From Microglena sp. YARC (Eukaryota > Chlorophyta > Chlorophyceae > Chlamydomonadales > Chlamydomonadaceae): a stretch of 64,000 bases of DNA. Location: the NCBI GenBank assembly GCA_022414725.1, contig CM039464.1:21613781-21677780 (forward strand). Direction: 5' to 3'. Each line of letters opens with the position of its first letter. Position 1 is the stretch's first letter. Position numbers and translations under genes: made by a program. Of the stretch, positions 11,312-22,960 are shown piece after piece. Below the pieces are notes generated by a model. That model was not told the origin of the DNA. It searched no databases and saw nothing but the letters and a program-made list of their open reading frames with translations.

Positions 11312-11371
11312 TGCCAAAGACGGCGAGCAGCCAAATTGCTGGCTGGAGCCATGTAACCAAGTCAAAGTTTA
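11312..11371 (+). repeat. GCAGCC-hairpin dispersed repeat, copy 3, at the DHHC stop codon
   Basis: A near-consensus copy that ends two bases from the minus-strand stop codon of the DHHC gene (TGA at 11373-11375). The element therefore starts the 3' UTR of that gene, in antisense orientation to the transcript. Confidence 0.8.
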
Positions 11372-11372
11372 C

Positions 11373-14300
11373 TCATTTTATCTTTTTGGCAAGGGGGTGG
11401 TCGTCTGAAGTTCCAGGCAAGGGCCCCCAGTTTGGCCAAAGGCAGGCCACTGCCCCGTCACCACCACCAGGCCAAGCCAACACACCCTTGGTAGCAGTCC
11501 ACATGGCTTTCAGCGACCTTGGTTGTGTAATACAGCATTCTGGTGGCGGCACGGCTGGATTCGTGCCGCTTGAAAAATCACCAGACACAGGGACGTGGTG
11601 CTTATCAGCCTCCCTCATCATTTCTGAGTGAATAGTGGGCGAAATGCCGAACCGAAGCTGGTAATGAAGCAAGCCACCCACCATGGCCAGTAGACCTGAA
11701 GCAGTGAAGGGAATCATTCAGTTGGACAGACGTTTGTGTTGTTGAAAGTTTGGTGTTTTCATGGAGCAAGTACTAGAGTTCTATTTATGTAAGGACCGGC
11801 ATATCATATGATGTTGACCAAAGGCGAGTATGATATCATATTACTTGCATCATATGATATTGTATACAAATGGTAACTTTAGCCTTATTCTGGCATCATA
11901 TGATATCATATGACATAATATCTAGCCAGTTCCCTACATATATTTGTGTACGTCAGCTTCAATCATCACCTATGCGTGAGTTGCTCGTGTCTGTGCTGAG
12001 TGTGGGAGTGCCGAAGTCTTTGGTACCAATCCCTTCCTGGCTTGTCACTGGTTTCATGCATGCCGGTGGGGGTTAGGCTGACGTGCTGCGTAGTTCTATC
12101 TCTCGTTCTAATTTGCATGCAATGTATCCGTGTGTTCTGTAGCGTGGATGTGCGCTCCTTCGATAGCGCTCCTTCAGTAGCTCTTTATGTACCTTCCCTA
12201 TTTATGAGAGTAGGGAGGGGGTGATGGGGATAGATTCCTCAACTTTTTTGGGGGGGGGGGCATGGTCTGGAGCAAAACTTGTAGGGAAGTGCTGTTGGAT
12301 CTCTAACCTCGTGGTAGATTTCTAGTAATCTCTCCTTGCTTCCGCCTCTGCAGACCCGGGCTGGGGGCTTATCTATCCTGGTCTCCAGGGGTATTGGTGC
12401 GAGTCATGACTAGCAGTGGTCCAGCATAACCCGCCGTTCCAAGGGTTGCCCACTTTAGTAAGAATTAAACTGCCTTTCTTTCTAAATCCTCGGTGGCCCT
12501 GGTACGGGGTTCCACCCCCTGGGTTGAAAATCCTTTCAAAAAATAAAAAAATAACGTCCCCCACGGGACCAATCCCCCACTACCACCCCTGCCGTATACA
12601 CAGACACATATACACGGACACATGCACACACACATGCAAGCAGCTCCCAAGCCTACCAGTATCCAGATATTCCATCTAGCAATCCCTGTATCGCCCATCT
12701 CCACACTCTTCCACACAAACTCCTCACGCCCCATACCTACCACTTGACATCCAGAGAATCCATCCAGCAATCCCTGTATCGCCCATCTCCACACTCTTCC
12801 ACACAGCCCTCACGCCCCATACCTACCAGTTGACATCCAGAGAATCCATCCAGGGATGAGAATATCCCATGGAGTGGTGAGGGTAAACGAAATGCCAAAC
12901 AGTGGTATCTCATACCACATGGGGATCTGGGACCATGTACATGCCAGGTGCTCCTTCAGCTCATCGCCCTGAAAAGGTAAGCGGGCAGTTGGAAATGATG
13001 TTGGGATTCTTGTAGGGACCGGCAGATAAACACTCAGCCAGCCCTCCGATCTCGTAAAAATCCAAGCCCCCACCGACCCACCTCCACCCCCAACTCCAAG
13101 CTCCCCTAAACCCCACCTTCTACCCCCCAAAACCCCATATCGTTCCACCAAACTCACCACCTCCTCACCCCTATAACCCACCACCATCCACATAAAAAGG
13201 CAGACCCCTTGGATGGTGTTGGACCCCCAAGCCACCACACAAGCACTACACAAACACTTCTAGACCACCCCTCAGGAAACGCAGGTAGGCCGCCATAAAG
13301 AGACAGAGCCAGCCCCCCACCTTGAGGTACAGCATCCAAGCCGACTGCAGCATGCAGTAAATGACTGACATCACCGTCCATACAAGGAAGAGGATGAAGT
13401 TCCGCGCATTTGAGCGCCCCACGCAATTGTGAATGAAGGGGCCTGTAGCGTAAGATGAACGGGGTTAGCAACCTTTGAGCAAGTCTGCCTCCATCCTAGC
13501 CCATGAGTGGGAACGGCCATGCCTCCCCCCCACCCCCCACACACACCTCCGCCTCTGCAACTCAATCAAAGCACCATCCTCCTTTAACTTATCATTAACC
13601 CCAAACTATTTTTTTATCCTTGTCAATTCATCAGCGCATTTTTGCACAAAATTTTCATTCACTTGCTGCTTTCTTCCTTACAACTCTGAACTTTCAATGA
13701 TTGAGCGTGCTGGCTGCTCTCCTTCGCCTTGAGCTACCACATGAATTAAAACAAGAACTACTTCTTTAGCCACGTGGTCTGATCTCTTTAGCTGCGAGCT
13801 ACAACAGGACAGCAGACAAACACAATACAATAAAAATTTACATCAAAACAACATTTTTTCTTGAGCTGTGTAGGCTGACTGCTTCAGCTTTGAGGTGCCT
13901 TTGAACAAGCACGGCAACTTACAATGATGGTCCATGTCTACAATGCATTTCTTGCAGACGTAGCAATGGCGCACCCAAGGGGGCTTGTAGAAGTCGCATG
14001 CTACACACCGAGTGAAGTCAGAGAACGTATCCTGCAGTGTGGGTATTGCTTTGTTTTGTTTTGTTTGTCATATTTTGTTTGGCTATGCTAGGCTAGGTTA
14101 GGCTAGATTATATTTTATTTGCTTTGGTTGTGTTGGGTGGAAGAAGTAGTATGAAGAAAACCCTAGAAGGACATTGCCCTCCAATGTGTGTCATGTCATG
14201 TCCTCACGTGTCTTCTGGTGTTGTATTGTGTTGTGCTGTGCTGATGCTTCATGCCCAGGACCTGAGTTCTAGCATTCTCGCATACCTGCAGAAGGTTATG

Positions 14301-16389
14301 CCATGTTTGAATGAAACCAGAGCATCGCATTGCATTCACCGTGCTTGAATGAAACAATAGCATCACATTGCATTCATCCCCTCCCATTACAGCCGGTCTC
14401 ATTGTGACAGACAAGCACAGCACAGCACAGCATGTAGGGAACGGCAATATGAAATCATATGATACCATGTCATCATATGATATCATATTGTGCCGCCAGT
14501 CTGTCAAGGCTTAAGTTAACATTTAGATAAAATATCACATGATGCGATTTGCATGATATCATATGATATCATTCTCGCCTTTTGTCAACATCATACGTTA
14601 TGCCGGTCCCTACATGAACGTATCCTGTGCCACGGGGCTGAATTCCTTGGCGTGCATGTCAGGGAAGCCATATATCTCTCTCACTGACCCGGGGGAGTGG
14701 AACATTGCGGCAAAGAAGTTGAAGAACACGTTGAACGTTAACACAAAGGTTACCTGCAATGCATTTGGGTTACTCTAAGAGCATGGGGTGCGGAACAACA
14801 GGCTAAATGCAACAGGCTACATGCAATAAAGAAGATAAACACATTGGACGTCAACACCAAAGGATACCTGCAGTACATTATGGGTAGATACAGTGTGACA
14901 CATCCAGGCGTGGTGAATTACGTAAGGGTCTGGTGCAGTAAAATGAGAGAAGATGAAGTTACAGAGCATGCTGGACATAATTCCAATGCTTAACTGAAGC
15001 AACGAGGCGATTGCATCATATTAGGCTACAGTGCAGCACTGGCAAGTGGAGCATCACCTAGTATGCCAGTTCCTCTCACACCACATGCAAGAAACAGCTG
15101 GCAATATTTGAAACACAACATGATGGATAAGCACTTTGTTACGAACATGTTGTACAGGCAGCACCCACCATGTGCCCGAGGGCGAATGCCACTGGGTTGG
15201 GGCAGGTGAATGGCAATACAATTGTAGCGCCAGGCAGTACAATGGACAGGATGAGGAGGCCAACAAGCAGGACCACCATCCAGCTACAGACATGAAATGA
15301 TTAGACAAGGGTGGGTCAGTACAGTGCTGCGTAAAGTGCATGGCCACAATCTGGCAGTATCTGAATATGAGGAAGCAGTTGTAGTTGACGTTTGGTTCTG
15401 CGTAGCAGCGTGTGTACTGGGGTATGTTCTCTTTGAAGTCACACACTTGACAGAACTATTTATGCTGGAACAGCTGATACTTGCTCCACTATCACCAGAA
15501 GCTTTAGGATAGACAGATTCACGAATGTTCCTGTTATGTGTGTTTTGTTTAAGTGCACATGAAGGTACTCTCTGGATTGTTTTGTTCTAGCGCACATGAA
15601 GATGCTCTCTGGATTGTTTAGTTCAAGTGTACATGATGATGCTCTCTGGATTGCCCATCAGATGATAACCAACACCAGCTTCATGAGCACCAGTGTATCA
15701 ACGCATGTTTCAAGATATTTCTATGTGAGGACTTGCATATAGCGCCTGTTGAATTGATCAAGTGATGATATACATATACATATGTATACTATCATCTGTA
15801 CCATCATCATTAACATGATCATTCAATAAATAACATGAGATGACAAATTGTGTATACATAATTTCTCGGCCGTTTTTATAAGTTCTATCTGAGATTTGTC
15901 ACTGTCATTATCATCATGATCATTCCTTACAGATTGCCCAGTAAATGATCAGCAATACATCCTTCTTCATCTCCAAGACCTTAATGATGGACTGAACAAG
16001 TCCTATGCAGCGTCGCAAGCATTGCGGGAAATTAGCGGAGTGTGTTGGGAACTGAACGGCAGGTGGCAACAATGGAGCTGACCAAAACTAGTTAGTTATG
16101 AGACAGTTGGCTGACGTGTCAGGCTTCAATTTTTCTATGTGTTGGTTGGTCGGTCAAATGGACTACGTGGTGACTCTGGGGGTTCCCGCCCCCCAGGAGG
16201 GGGGGCTCTGCCAAAAAATGATCGTCCACCCCATATCACACAGGAGTAAGTAAGTGCCCATAAATGAACTAGATAGAACGTCCGTTAGAGGATGAGCAAT
16301 ACTCACTTCATCATTACCAACATCTTCATGACAGCCTTGAAACAGCCCACCTTAGCCTGCTTACGTGGAGGAGGACAAGTCTCTTGCAT
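11373..16389 (-). CDS. DHHC-type protein S-palmitoyltransferase, eight exons
   Basis: Exons in transcription order: 16307-16389, 15169-15283, 14868-14993, 14634-14753, 13923-14031, 13321-13442, 12827-12968, 11373-11695. Phases agree at every join, giving about 379 residues. DHHC enzymes transfer palmitate to cysteines of membrane-associated proteins in the Golgi, ER or plasma membrane. The zinc-finger spacing is complete: CVAC near 157-160, HC at 170-171, C174, C177, DHHC at 182-185, then C-x4-N. It is split by an intron inside the last Cys codon. Hydrophobic stretches near 30-54, 107-126, 197-216 and 248-285 would be the four membrane segments. The tail carries no clear TTxE motif. Weak points are the exon 4 donor (14634 canonical, or 14625 if a GA-AG junction is used), the exon 6 donor and the first exon, which may extend upstream. 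Confidence 0.88.
11788..11938 (+). mobile_element. MITE with TGTAGGGA-type inverted termini, copy 1
   Basis: It starts TGTAAGGACCGGCATATC and ends GTTCCCTACA, so the termini are inverted repeats of about 8-10 bp. The interior is built of ATCATATGATATCAT palindromes. It is 151 bp long and lies in the last intron of the DHHC gene. Relatives are at 14433-14614 (inverted) and 48265-48408. Confidence 0.8.
12640..12850 (-). repeat. Tandem duplication covering the exon 7 splice donor of the DHHC gene
   Basis: The 3' end of exon 7 and its donor (TCAACTG then GTAGGTATGGGG on the minus strand, at 12827) recur about 87 bp downstream near 12740, and again in shortened form near 12655. Each unit contains CATCCAGAGAATCCATCCAG and CCCTGTATCGCCCATCTC on the plus strand. 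Two extra donor-like sites therefore follow the real one. Confidence 0.75.
14433..14614 (-). mobile_element. MITE with TGTAGGGA-type inverted termini, copy 2
   Basis: Plus-strand ends are TGTAGGGAACGG and CCGGTCCCTACA, a good inverted repeat. At 182 bp it is longer than the other two copies and inverted relative to them. It begins about 10-20 bp beyond exon 4 of the DHHC gene, close to the splice donor. Confidence 0.82.
15995..16220 (+). repeat. SINE-like dispersed repeat, copy b
   Basis: It starts GCAGCGTCGCAAGCATTG and ends GGGCTCTGCCAAAAAATG. The centre is diverged from copy a. It lies in the first intron of the DHHC gene. Confidence 0.7.
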
Positions 16390-16643
16390 CGCACCACACC
16401 ACCCACACTGCGAACAAGGGCGACACAAAAACAACGGCCACACAATGTTAGTCTTCGTGCCATGGATGATTACTTTATGTGGGTACGCATATAAACATGT
16501 GTGGACATATATGTATGTGAACCTGTGAGTTGGTGTCCATTGTTGTGGCATGCTAAGTGATTGCGTGTGCACGTGCGCAAGTGCCACCTCTTCCGACCTC
16601 ACCATACCACACATCAGGAAGCATCATCACAGCCCAGCCCACT

Positions 16644-16644
<1 letters not shown>

Positions 16645-16676
<32 letters not shown>
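16645..16676 (+). repeat. Run of 32 C
   Basis: Uninterrupted poly-C about 260 bp upstream of the proposed DHHC start codon. The length is probably approximate. Confidence 0.85.
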
Positions 16677-16679
<3 letters not shown>

Positions 16680-17399
16680 CCCCTTGCACACCATATGACA
16701 CACACGATACCAGTGCCTACCTTAAATATGGGTGCTGGAGCAGGAGGCTCCCCAACCAAAGGGATGTGGATTCGAACCCTGCATGCCCAGCAATCTTTCT
16801 GGTTTGAGGGGATCTTGGGCACCGCCCTGTCGACCGGATCCATCGATTACAGAGGATCTTCAGAAGTAAATGACTCCACACGTTGAGTATGAAACAGTGC
16901 AGGGGACCCCGACCATGGTTCGAACGCTGTGAACTGTGGAGCGTCCTAGTGTGCTGACAGCACTCGTTCTTGCACCAGACAAGCGCTGATATCGTCAAGA
17001 TATCTTCTGGGAATCGTAGTCTTTCCGTGGTTGAGTTCAGGCTGAAGATGGAATGCTTGTACAAATTGACCGCGGCTCCTTCTAGGATGCGATCTCATGC
17101 GGCTGCAGGGGGATCTCTCACGCTCTGTAAACGAGTGGAAGATCGAACGCTTGTCTGGGGCAGGTGAGAGGAGTTCACGGCACACGGTGGAAGGAGGAAG
17201 AGAAAGGAGTGCATCCCTTGAGCTAAACGTTAGGCCGGAGCAGGGCCGGAGTGTGCTCGAGTGTGCTGCTGGGCAGAGGGTACGACAGGGTACGACATAC
17301 GTGGGCCCTCTGCATGGGCCGTTAGTCAATCTGTCTCCGATAAAGCGATTGGATCAAGTAAATTGTGATAAGTATGCTTTGCTTTGAATTTATTATGTT

Positions 17400-17462
17400 A
17401 CTGCCGAAGACGGCGAGCAGCCTTAAAGGCTGGAGCCATGTACCGTTACCAAGTTCAAGAAG
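17400..17462 (+). repeat. GCAGCC-hairpin dispersed repeat, copy 4
   Basis: Starts CTGCCGAAGACGGCGAGCAG. The loop part is shortened to TTAAA, and GGCTGGAGCCATG is retained. Confidence 0.75.
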
Positions 17463-18363
17463 TTGGAGGCTTAGTATGAACCATGTCCACTCCTGCCGCC
17501 ACCTGTGAGAAGGCTGAAATCTGATTTACCATGTAATCAAGCCAACCAGTATTTAAGCGTGTGGTTATACAATCACTTGAACTGAATTGCAGTGGGGTGG
17601 GGTGGAGTGGGTGGGGGGGAATTACTCAAGAATGAAGAAAGAATTTTCAGCTGCTTTCAGGCACTTTTTCCAGCCCTCAGAATTACATGGCAGTGGAACT
17701 GGGGTGTTCCTCAACTAAATACCACTCCATATATGCTGTTGGGGACTTGGTGAGAGATCACAGGTCTCTCTCTCTAGTCTCTACCCACACAACACCCTGA
17801 CCAACTCTTGTATAACGAAGTCACAGCGAGACCTCGAAGTAGGTTACTGCTTCTTCCCTTTTCGTCATTATGCGCCTGTTTCCTTCCTGAGTTCCTGATG
17901 CCTAGTGCCATTTAATGTTTTTCAGTGGACCCACAGTCAAGGGGCACTGCCCGCAAAAAGTGCAGTAAACTTTGCATTGCATTGCAGAGACCCCGAAAAC
18001 TTGCAGCGCCATCAGAATTTCCATGTGTGCTTGAAGGAAGTATAACTGTTAAACAGAAGTCGAGATCCAGCAGCGCATCAAGGCAGCTGATTACCGGTTA
18101 TTTCCGAATGTCCCAAGCCCCACCGAACAATGTAACATATGTGATTTCTATGTTTCAAACATGACTATGGGTCGTGAAACTAACACCAATGGACAGGTCT
18201 TTAAACACGCTGCAAAATGAGCATAATTAGACACCTAGCACTAAGTGGTGGCGGAGATAATGGTTGTATAGTGGGTTTCAGAAGCGGAGGGTGATGGTGG
18301 TGGTGGTGGTGGTGGGCAGAAGGGTGCCTTCACACTTTTTTGGGATGAGGTCTACCACTTTTT

Positions 18364-18365
<2 letters not shown>

Positions 18366-18396
<31 letters not shown>
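18366..18396 (+). repeat. Run of 31 C
   Basis: Uninterrupted poly-C, 40 bp upstream of hairpin repeat copy 5. Confidence 0.85.
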
Positions 18397-18435
18397 ACTA
18401 GTGAAAAGTTTTACATTCAACTTGGTATTTATTTT

Positions 18436-18512
18436 ACTGCCGAAGATGGCGGGCAGCCAAATTGCTGGCTGAAGCTATATAACCAAGTTCTAGTTCAAGT
18501 TCAAATCAATGG
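18436..18512 (+). repeat. GCAGCC-hairpin dispersed repeat, copy 5
   Basis: Near-consensus copy with an extended AGTTCTAGTTCAAGTTCAAA end. Confidence 0.8.
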
Positions 18513-19144
18513 ATACCAATGGCAGCACCTCAACCAGGCAACCATCGTGGTACCATACCCAGCACTCTCCTTGACAGAAAAGTATTTCTCGAGAAAACGA
18601 ATTCATCTTCATCTGAAGCATCACTGGGCTTTTCCCCAAAGACAAGCGCAGAATCATAGATCTAGAGACCCATCATCCTGGCCAGCTGATTAGGGTGATG
18701 ACAAGAGTATTAGGAAGGACTAAAAAAACTTGTCGAACATCTACAGCTTTCCTATAGTGAGTCCTCCCATCCTTATGAGTCATTGTAATTTCTGCAATTT
18801 CTGATCTTCAAATACAGACGAACAAGTTGCCTGAACATGCTAGTATCCATGTTGCCTAAATGACATAGATATCCATGTTGCCTATAGCCCATTGATATCC
18901 ATGTTGCATGAAGTACACACGTATCCATGTTGCCTACAGCACATTGATATCCATGTTGCATGAAGTACACACGTATCCATGTTGCCTATAGCCCATTGAT
19001 ATCCATGACGCATGAAGTACACACGTATCCATGTTGCCTATAGCCCATTGATATCCATGTTGCCTACAGCACATTGATATCCATGTTGCCTATAGCACAT
19101 TGATATCCATGTTGCCTAAAGGACATAGATATCCATGTTGCCCA

Positions 19145-19248
19145 TTGTCAACCGCGATGGTAGCTTGTCCAGTTGAGGTAGGAGACCGCTCCCCACCCGC
19201 GTACGACGGGCTCCCTTAACACCACGCCCCACCAGGCGTTATCATTAC
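19145..19248. other. Unique ~104 bp insertion in the satellite
   Basis: Non-satellite, GC-richer sequence (for example GCGTACGACGGGCTCCC) interrupts the array near its left edge. It has no recognised coding or RNA content. It could be a relic of flanking DNA caught by array expansion. Confidence 0.75.
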
Positions 19249-20159
19249 CTATAGCCCATTGATATCCATGTTGCATGAAGTACACACGTATCCATGTTGC
19301 CTATAGCCCATTGATATCCATGACGCATGAAGTACACACGTATCCATGTTGCCTATAGCCCATTGATATCCATGACGCATGAAGTACACACGTATCCATG
19401 TTGCCTATAGCCCATTGATATCCATGACGCATGAAGTACACACGTATCCATGTTGCCTACAGCCCATTGATATCCATGTTGCATGAAGTACACACGTATC
19501 CATGTTGCCTACAGCCCATTGATATCCATGTTGCATGAAGTACACACGTATCCATGTTGCCTATAGCCCATTGATATCCATGTTGCCTACGATATCATGA
19601 AGTACACACGTATCCATGTTGCCTATAGCCCATTGATATCCATGTTGCATGAAGTACACACGTATCCATGTTGCCTACAGCCCATTGATATCCATGACGC
19701 ATGAAGTACACACGTATCCATGTTGCCTATAGCCCATTGATATCCATGTTGCATGAAGTACACGCGTATCCATGTTGCCTACAGCCCATTGATATCCATG
19801 TTGCATGAAGTACACACGTATCCATGTTGCCTATAGCACATTGATATCCATGTTGCATGAAGTAAACACGTATCCATGTTGCCTATAGCCCATTGATATC
19901 CATGACGCATGAAGTACACACGTATCCATGTTGCCTACAGCCCATTGATATCCATGACGCATGAAGTACACACGTATCCATGTTGCCTATAGCCCATTGA
20001 TATCCATGTTGCATGAAGTACACACGTATCCATGTTGCCTACAGCCCATTGATATCCATGTTGCATGAAGTACACACGTATCCATGTTGCCTATAGCACA
20101 TTGATATCCATGTTGCATGAAGTACACACGTATCCATGTTGCCTATAGCCCATTGATAT

Positions 20160-22960
20160 CCATGATGAAGTACGTATCCATGGCCTACAGCCCATATCCA
20201 TATCCATGTTGCCCCCATTGCCATGTTGCCTATACATACGTATCCCCCCTTGATATCCATGTGCATGAACTACACACGTATCCATGTTGCCTACAGCCCA
20301 TTGATATCCATGTTGCATGAAGTACAACGTATCCATGTCCTATAGCACATTGATGTTGCATTATCCATGTTGCATATACACACGTATCCATGTTTATGAA
20401 GTACAGTATCCATGTTGCAATCGTTGCCACACAATCCATGTTGCCTACAGCCCATTGATATCCATGTTGCATGAAGTACACACGTATCCATGTTGCCTAG
20501 CACCATTGATATCCATGAAACGCATGAAGTACACACGTATCCATGTTGCCTATAAGCCCATTGATATCCATGTTGCATGAAGTACACACGTATCCATGTT
20601 GCCTATATCAGCACATTGTTGCCTATATCCATGTTGCATGAATGTACACACGTATCCATGTTGCCTACAGCACATTGATATCCATGTTGCATGAAGTACA
20701 CACGTATCCATGTTGCCTATAGCCCATTGATATCCATGACGCATGAAAGTACACACGTATCCATGTTGCCTATAGCCCATTGATATCCATGTTGCATGAA
20801 GTACACACGTATCCATGTTGCCTATAGCCCATTGATATCCATGTTGCATGAAGTACACACGTATCCATGTTGCCTACAGCCATTGATATCCATGACGCAT
20901 GAAGTACACACGTATCCATGTTGCCTATAGCCCATTGATATCCATGATGTGCCTAGTACAGTATCCATTGATATCCATGTTGCATGAAGTACACACGTAT
21001 CCATGTTGCCTATAGCACATTTGATATCCATGTTGCATGAAGTACACACGTATCCCCACATTGATATCATGTTGCATAACACACGTATCCATGTGCCTAT
21101 AGCCCATTGATATCCATGTTGCATGAAGTACACACGTATCCATGTTGCCTACAGCCCATATGTTGCCAATTGATATCACATGTACACACACCGTATCCAT
21201 GTTGCTATTCATATACATGATATCCATGTTGCATGAAGTTGCACACACGTATCCATGTTGCCTATATCCATGCCCATTGATATCCATGTTGCCATGAAGT
21301 ACACACGTATCCATGTTGCCTACAGCCCATTGATATCCATGTTGCATGAAGTACAACACGTATCCATGTTTGCGTACAGCCCATTGATATCCATGTTGCA
21401 TGAAGTACACACGTATCCATGTTGCCTATAGCCCATTGATATCCATGAACGCATGAAGTACACACGTATCCATGTTGCCTATATGCCCATTTGCCTATAT
21501 CCATGTTGCATGAAGTACACACGTATCCATGTTGCCTATAGCCCATTGATATCCATGTTGCATGAAGTACACACGTATCCATGTTGCCTATAGCACATTG
21601 ATATCCATGTTGCATGAAGTACACACGTATCCATGTTGCCTATAGCCCATTGATATCCATGTTGCATGAAGTACACACGTATCCATGTTGCCTACAGCAC
21701 ATTGATATCCATGTTGCATGAAGTACACACGTATCCATGTTGGCCTATAGCACATTGATATCCATGTTGCATGAAGTACACACGTTGATCCATGTTGCAT
21801 GAGTACTATAGCCCATTGATATCCATGTTGCATGAAGTACACACGTATCCATGTTGCCTACAGCCCATTGATATCCATGTTGCATGAAGTACACACGTAT
21901 CCATGTTGCCTATAGCATGAACATTGATATTGATATCCATAGTTGCATGAAGTACACACGTATCCATGTTGCCTATAGCCCATTGATATCCATGTTGCAT
22001 GAAGTACACACGTATCCATGTTGCCTATAGCCCATTGAATAATCCATGTTGCATGAAGTACACACGTATCCATGTTGCCTACAGCCCATTAATATCCATG
22101 ACGCATGAAGTACACACGTATCCATGTTGCCTATAGCCCATTGATATCCATGACGCATGAAGTACACACGTATCCATGTTGCCTATCCATGCCTACATTG
22201 CCATGTTGCATGAAGTACACACGTATCCATGTTGCCTATCAGCCCATTGATATATATCCATGTTGCACTACTAGCACATGATATCACGTATCATGTGCGT
22301 ATACCACACGTTGCTATCAATGTGCATAGTTGCGTGTACGTATAGCCCCAAGTTGTTGCCTATATCCAATGACATGAAGTACACACGTATCCATGTTGCC
22401 TATAAGGTCCCATTGATATCCATGTTGCACATGAAGTACAGCACGTATCCTTGTTGCTTATAAGTTGCCATCATGATATCCACGTATCCGTTGCATAGGC
22501 CATTGATATCCCATGTTGCATATCATGTATAGCCATTGATTCCATGTTGCATGAAGTACATGAATACACACGTTTGTTGCCTATAGCCATTAATACATTG
22601 ATATCCATGTTTGCATAGAAGTACAACGTATGTTGCCATGTATTAGCCTATTAAGTACAGCACATGAAGTACATTGTTGCTTATTATCATCCATGTTGCC
22701 ATATAGCCCCATGACCATTGACTCATCCATGTTGCCTATATATCCATGTTGCATGAGTACTATAGCCATATTGTATCCATGTTGCCATATATGCACATTG
22801 CCACAGCACATTTGCCATGTTGCATGAAGTAAACATGTATCATGTTGCCTACAGCACATTGATATCCATTTGTTGCATGAAGTACATGTTGCATGTATAT
22901 CCATGACCATGTATCCATGTTGCCTAAGTATCATGGACACGTATCCATGTTGCCTACAGC
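20160..22960. repeat. Indel-ridden block of the satellite
   Basis: Monomers here are broken by many one- to several-base insertions, deletions and truncations (tails lost, cores fused), whereas the array from ~23000 onward is clean with substitutions only. The pattern looks like uncorrected long-read error or a collapsed assembly rather than ordinary decay, but the sequence alone cannot settle this. Confidence 0.7.

Larger units (their letters stand above)
16390..18842. other. Intergenic region between the DHHC gene and the satellite
   Basis: It includes the probable 5' region of the minus-strand DHHC gene, two long poly-C runs, two GCAGCC-hairpin repeats and a (GGT)n tract near 18294-18314. 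No further gene is recognised. A GGGTTCGAATCC box on the minus strand near 16768-16780 resembles a tRNA B-box, but no tRNA fold was found. Confidence 0.5.

Noticed and set aside
16735..16860. Possible tRNA or tRNA-derived SINE (GGGTTCGAATCC on the minus strand)
   Set aside because: Only the B-box-like word is present; no cloverleaf, A-box or repeated copy could be found.
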